Of a stretch of DNA of 64,000 nucleotides, positions 59,847-64,000 are shown piece after piece (position 1 is the stretch's first letter; each line of letters starts with the position of its first letter). A program made the position numbers and the translations under genes. The notes under the pieces are model-generated. The model did no database searches, had not been told where the DNA came from, and was given only the letters and a program-made list of their open reading frames with translations. Source of the stretch: Nymphaea colorata (Eukaryota > Streptophyta > Magnoliopsida > Nymphaeales > Nymphaeaceae); assembly GCF_008831285.2 (NCBI RefSeq), contig NC_045145.1, forward strand, positions 15,330,040 through 15,394,039. The letters run 5' to 3'.

Positions 59847-61386
59847 ATGGCAGCCATCTCTGCAACAGACGCTGATCTTGATGGTTGGTGAACGGTTTGA
59901 GTTCGGATCGGAGGCCCATTACCACATCCTTTCAATCGGCGCTGACCATGATAAAGAAATTACACCCTCCCATTAAATCCGTATGTTCTCATCGAAACCG
60001 GATATCCATCTCATTGAAACGCAGAATATACATCTGATAGTAAACCAGTTTCACCAGACATCCCAAGATCTCATTTCCTGCAGTGGGATGAAATTGAAGT
60101 ATCAAGATTCTAAGTTCATGACGATTTTCAAGTCTGTAATTTGATAAAACTATGGATTTAAAATTTGCCATGTTAAATCGGATTCTCAAGTCTTATACCA
60201 GGTAATAAATGGCTCCTGAGCAAAATTCCACGAACATCTCCTCGCAGTGCAATCGTATCTGGTTTTAATTTTCCTTTGTGTTTGATAATCTGGAAGTTTA
60301 CCGTAGAATTGAAAATTATTTGTTTGATAAAACAATAATTAAAATTCTATAATTGATGAATTAAAACCTTTTTGACATGTGCCTTAAAGAGAAACGAAAA
60401 AATTTTAAAATTCTAAAATTATAACTCCACCCCTACGGTGGTATCAAACTTGTAAAATTTTGATTAAGAATGAACTTATAATATTGAAATCAAAATTATT
60501 GGTTTGATAACATAATTCTCATTTCATCGAATGAGAATTTTAATTTTAAAATTTCGGAAATTTGGCCATATGTAAATTTAAGGTTTAGGCCGTAATGGAT
60601 TACCAACCAAGCCAAAAAACACACAGTGCGCTGAGTATCGCTTAGGCCTTAACTGGCCGACGAAGTATTTATCTGATAATCATATCCTAGAACTTATAAT
60701 TACCTGATAATCATATCCTAGAACATATAATTACCTCATAAGTCTATTAGACATATAACATACGCGAAAGCTTGGTGGGCTTTATTGGTCTAATCAAGAG
60801 CCCGCACCCAACCCAGGCAGAGATGGATCAAGCCAGGTTCAATTTTAATGAATTATGACATATTAAACTCATAAAAGAAGACCTTGTTTTTCCTCATCTT
60901 TTGCAGAAAAATTTGCTTCCCCACTATTATTTAGTTTTTTTATTATCCATTTAAATACAATAATTTCAGTAAAATATAAACGATTCAACTATCTTAATAA
61001 ACTACTCTACCGTAACAGCAACTCCCATTTCCTTGAACATTATAGTGAGTATTAATGAATTGTGCACAACCAACCTTGCTAGTCGCCTTAAGATTTTTCT
61101 TTTTAATGTTTAAATTATTCGTAAGTTAGGCCCAGAGAGGGCTTGTGATCGGGTCAAGACACCAGGGTTTTAAAGGGCCCGAGGTCCAACTACAAAGCCC
61201 TGCGGACGGTAATCATATCGGATATGGACCTGCCAAAATTTGTTATGGGATTAATCGACCCGTTTGCATCCCCGGCCTACTCCTGCTGGGTGTGAGGTAA
61301 TAAAGGAGCGGCAAAAAGCCAAGAGGCATTTTCTTTCTTCGCATCGCTGGGAGGGAAGCAGAAGGTAGACGTGAGGAGGAGGAGGA
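59847..61386. other. Divergent intergenic region between the PPR and Y14 genes
   Basis: About 1.5 kb separates the two start codons, which point away from each other. The middle (60280-60560) is AT-rich with recurring TAAAATTT words; 60655-60735 has a short direct duplication (TGATAATCATATCCTAGAAC twice, near 60674 and 60705). The last ~130 bases are GC-rich and purine-rich, as expected of a leader. No further gene. Confidence 0.5.
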
Positions 61387-61654
61387 ATGGCAGGAGCGGA
61401 GGCTGAGGCGGTGGACTTCGAGCCGGAGGAGGATGACCTCATGGACGAGGACGGCGCCATGGACGCCGATCCCTCTCCCGTCCCCCAGCCTAGGCTGCGT
61501 TCCACAGTCTACGCCTCGGGCGGCAGCGGCGGGGGCGGCCCCAAAAAAACCAAGGGCAGGGGTTTCCGCGAGGCCGATGCCGAGAGGAACAATCGCCTCG
61601 CTGCCCGAGACTTCGACTCCCTTGACTCCGACGGCGGCCCCGGTCCCCAGAGAT
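61387..61654 (+). CDS. Y14: Exon junction complex protein Y14 (RBM8A), first exon, partial
   Basis: Y14 pairs with MAGO in the exon junction complex and marks spliced mRNA for export, localisation and nonsense-mediated decay. This exon encodes 89 residues of the acidic N-terminal region: MAGAEAEAVDFEPEEDDLMD, a Gly/Ser-rich spacer, and PKKTKGRGFREADAER, ending GGPGPQR plus one base of the next codon at an AGAT|GTTCGT donor. Plant Y14 continues with SIEGWIVLVTG and the RRM domain; I did not find that exon before the window end, so intron 1 is longer than 2.3 kb or its exon was missed. The start is supported by the conserved VDFEPEEDDLMDED motif. The phase (one base carried over) fits a Ser codon next. 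Confidence 0.88.
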
Positions 61655-64000
61655 GTTCGTTTCTTTCTCCCTCTATATTTTCTCTCGTTTGCCCAGTTCC
61701 TTTTATTGTGCTTTTTCCGTTGTAGTTTTTTTTTTTTTAATTTCGTCTGCTTGGTGTTCGATCCTTCCTTTAATGAATTTGGGTATTCCTTTCCGTGGAG
61801 GTGGAATGGGGTTCTTGCGTTTTGGTTGTGCTTCTTGAACTGTGTTTGCAGGAGTTGATAGGATTTTCCGGTGGAAAACCACTTGTCATTCCATGAGGTG
61901 CTGTTTAATATGAATAAGTTTACTCCTCCTTTACTCGTTTAGCTACTTTGGGTGATTCATGCAACTGGATGGTTCCGGCGGAATGAATGCTGGATTTGTT
62001 GCCCCGTGAAGGAATGGAGACTAGTTTCGGGTTTTCTTCCTGTTTTTTTCCTACTCTGGTCATCCTAGAGTTCTTCTTTTTTCTTTTCCATTTCATTCTT
62101 CTTGATGTTGCTGTTGTTATTTTTCTCCTCTGGAACTAGTTGCTTTAGTCACTGTGAGTGTGAATTTGCGCATGCTCGCATGATTTTGGTAAAACATGGA
62201 GATGCGTGTGCATATAAGTGCTGATTGATTCCGGGGGATGAACAAATTGATTATAAGGATTTAGTTGCATGGAAGGATGTACATGGATCATTGCTTCATG
62301 GTTTCGTGGTTGGTTGCTGTTGATGTATAATTTTTCTCGAGTCCTGTTTCAAGTTCAGGTTCTTGTGTTAATTTATGATTTCTTCTTTGTTCTGATATGA
62401 TGTCTTGGGCAGTGGAGTCTCGTCTCTACACTTAATATTGCATTATAATTTTTCATGAAAACTTCCCAGCTGCTTATTTTACTAGCTTTGTAAGCTTTTG
62501 GTCGTGGTAGACGCTTTATTTAAGGTTTTTTCATTACCATGTTTCTTCAACCACAGCGGCATGCTTCAGGAGAGCAAAGAAAAAATTTGGATAGACTAAA
62601 ATGCCTAATAGATAAATCTGGACAGAGCTGTTAATTTCTTCTTTTGAAAAACGATGAGAGGTGGAATTAGTATTGAGTTTTATATGATTAGTTTTATTAG
62701 TCAGATTTATGACTTGAGTCATCTAGCAAGTCTGCTAATGGGACAATTGAATCTGTGTTTCCACTTTATCAATTTTCATTTTCCCTTTTCAGTGAATCCT
62801 TCCTTTTATTGTCTTCTTCTTCTTCTAACAAAGGTTAGCAAGATATTTCCTCCATTGATATTTTTGAAGTGAGAACTGGGAATCCTAGTCTGGTTAAACG
62901 TTTTTACCTTGGAGGGTGCACAACCTTGCACATTTTACTCTCATCAGTTTGGTAGTCCAAATTCCAACTAGTCCGATTAGTCGGTTGTCTACTGATCTAA
63001 TTCTTAAACTGGTGATTGGTTTAACTAGTCAACTATCTAGTGTAAGCGTTCTTCAGCTGCCAAATTGTTGATCTTTGACCTTGACATCTGAAGCAGGGAT
63101 CAAAGTGCAGTATGACTGTAAGATTGTTCAATCTCTTATTATTTCTCTGCAACATGGTCCTGGTAAGGAATATAGGAATGTAGCCTTTGCATGACTAACA
63201 TATAGTGTCACATCATGTGCATGTGGAGAAAGAGAGGTCAGCTGTTCTTTGTCCTGAGGAATTATCAAACACTTATTCGGTGTCAAACCTCATGCAGTTC
63301 GCTTTTCAATTTTAATTTGTTATAAAGCAGGTTGGAGATGCTGCTCTCTTCTATCCTTCCTGTCTGCATGAAGGAAACAGTCCTTACACTCTCTTTTTCT
63401 GTATATATGGAACATTCAGCTATAGGAGAAATATGTATCATTAGATATTCTAGGCTTCTAGCAACAGTGTTAATTTTTTTGTGGTGTGGAATTAATCCAG
63501 GCCATTTTCTTGAATACTTTCTGTTTTCTTTCAGTTTTTATATACTTTGCATTAGTCATATATTAGAAGATCTTCACAAATATCGTTTATGGGTTTTAAA
63601 TGGCAAGGTTTTTCTTGGGTATAATATGATAAAGTTATTAAATTTTGAAACAATTAAAAAAATGAGATCCTAAAAAATAGAACACAGAAAATGTGAAAAT
63701 AAAAAAAAGTGTAAAAGAATGAGAGAAAACAAAAAATGAAAAAAAAAACACGTTTTGTGCATTTTTTATTCATTTTAGTGTCTTTTAAAAAGAAGTGTTT
63801 TATCTCCTTTTTTTGGCTGACTTGTTTTTTATGTTTTTAATGCTTTTTTTTAAAAAAAATATATGCTTTTTTCCATTCTTGTTTCTTAGTTGATTGATGC
63901 AACCACTTTGTTACATTCATCTTTCTTGTCCTTTTTTTTTTCTTGAATCATCAATACACTTTGTTCTTATGCCATTTAGAGTGGTGGTGTTCTATGCTCA
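61655..64000 (+). other. Start of Y14 intron 1, running off the window
   Basis: T-rich intron-like sequence. A short AGTC/GACT-rich patch (62950-63060, TAGTCCGATTAGTCGGTTG) resembles the GACT-rich element relics in the K+ channel introns. No exon or other gene recognised. Confidence 0.5.

Noticed and set aside
1..64000. tRNA, rRNA or microRNA genes
   Set aside because: None seen by eye. Small hairpin RNAs cannot be excluded without a folding and small-RNA search.

Overview
This window is nuclear DNA of a flowering plant. The evidence is split genes with GT-AG introns, plant-only families (Shaker outward K+ channel, PLATZ factor, PLS-type PPR protein, plant Golgi-type methyltransferase), AT-rich spacers with long (TA)n runs, and many degenerate plant transposons. 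I cannot place the species; nothing here is bacterial, viral or organellar overall. Layout: (1) 0.86-19.35 kb, minus strand: a complete SKOR/GORK-type outward-rectifying potassium channel gene. I could reconstruct 13 exons joining in frame to 826 codons, with a 6.1-kb first intron; several introns carry transposon relics and simple repeats. (2) 19.35-28.9 kb: the channel's upstream region, then a gene-free block dominated by a roughly 3-kb degenerate tandem duplication in which each copy carries its own private insertion. (3) 28.9-35.2 kb: an orphan first exon of a SAL1-type 3'(2'),5'-bisphosphate nucleotidase (minus), a short F-box-like gene or gene relic (plus), and between its pieces a nearly uniform array of six 490-bp tandem repeats. 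(4) 37.6-39.1 kb: a PLATZ zinc-dependent DNA-binding protein gene (plus). (5) 40.5-54.4 kb: a graveyard of gene and element fragments: two partial copies of gamma-tubulin complex component 4 (GCP4), a broken N-terminal piece of the translesion polymerase gene REV1, a Ty1/copia gag relic, a 3.3-kb GATC-rich higher-order repeat array and a local segmental duplication. (6) 54.8-64 kb: three clean genes: an intronless putative SAM-dependent methyltransferase (plus), an intronless E-class PPR protein (minus), and the first exon of the exon-junction-complex protein Y14/RBM8A (plus), which continues past the window end. The intact genes have unrelated jobs (K+ release, transcription, cell-wall or Golgi methylation, organelle RNA processing, mRNA surveillance) and show no operon-like or pathway clustering. 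I found no convincing previously undescribed system. The most informative signals are structural: the six-copy 490-bp array, the cluster of captured or dying fragments of REV1 and GCP4, the orphan SAL1 exon, and the 3-kb tandem duplication. All protein identifications are from recognition of conserved motifs by eye; no database search was run.
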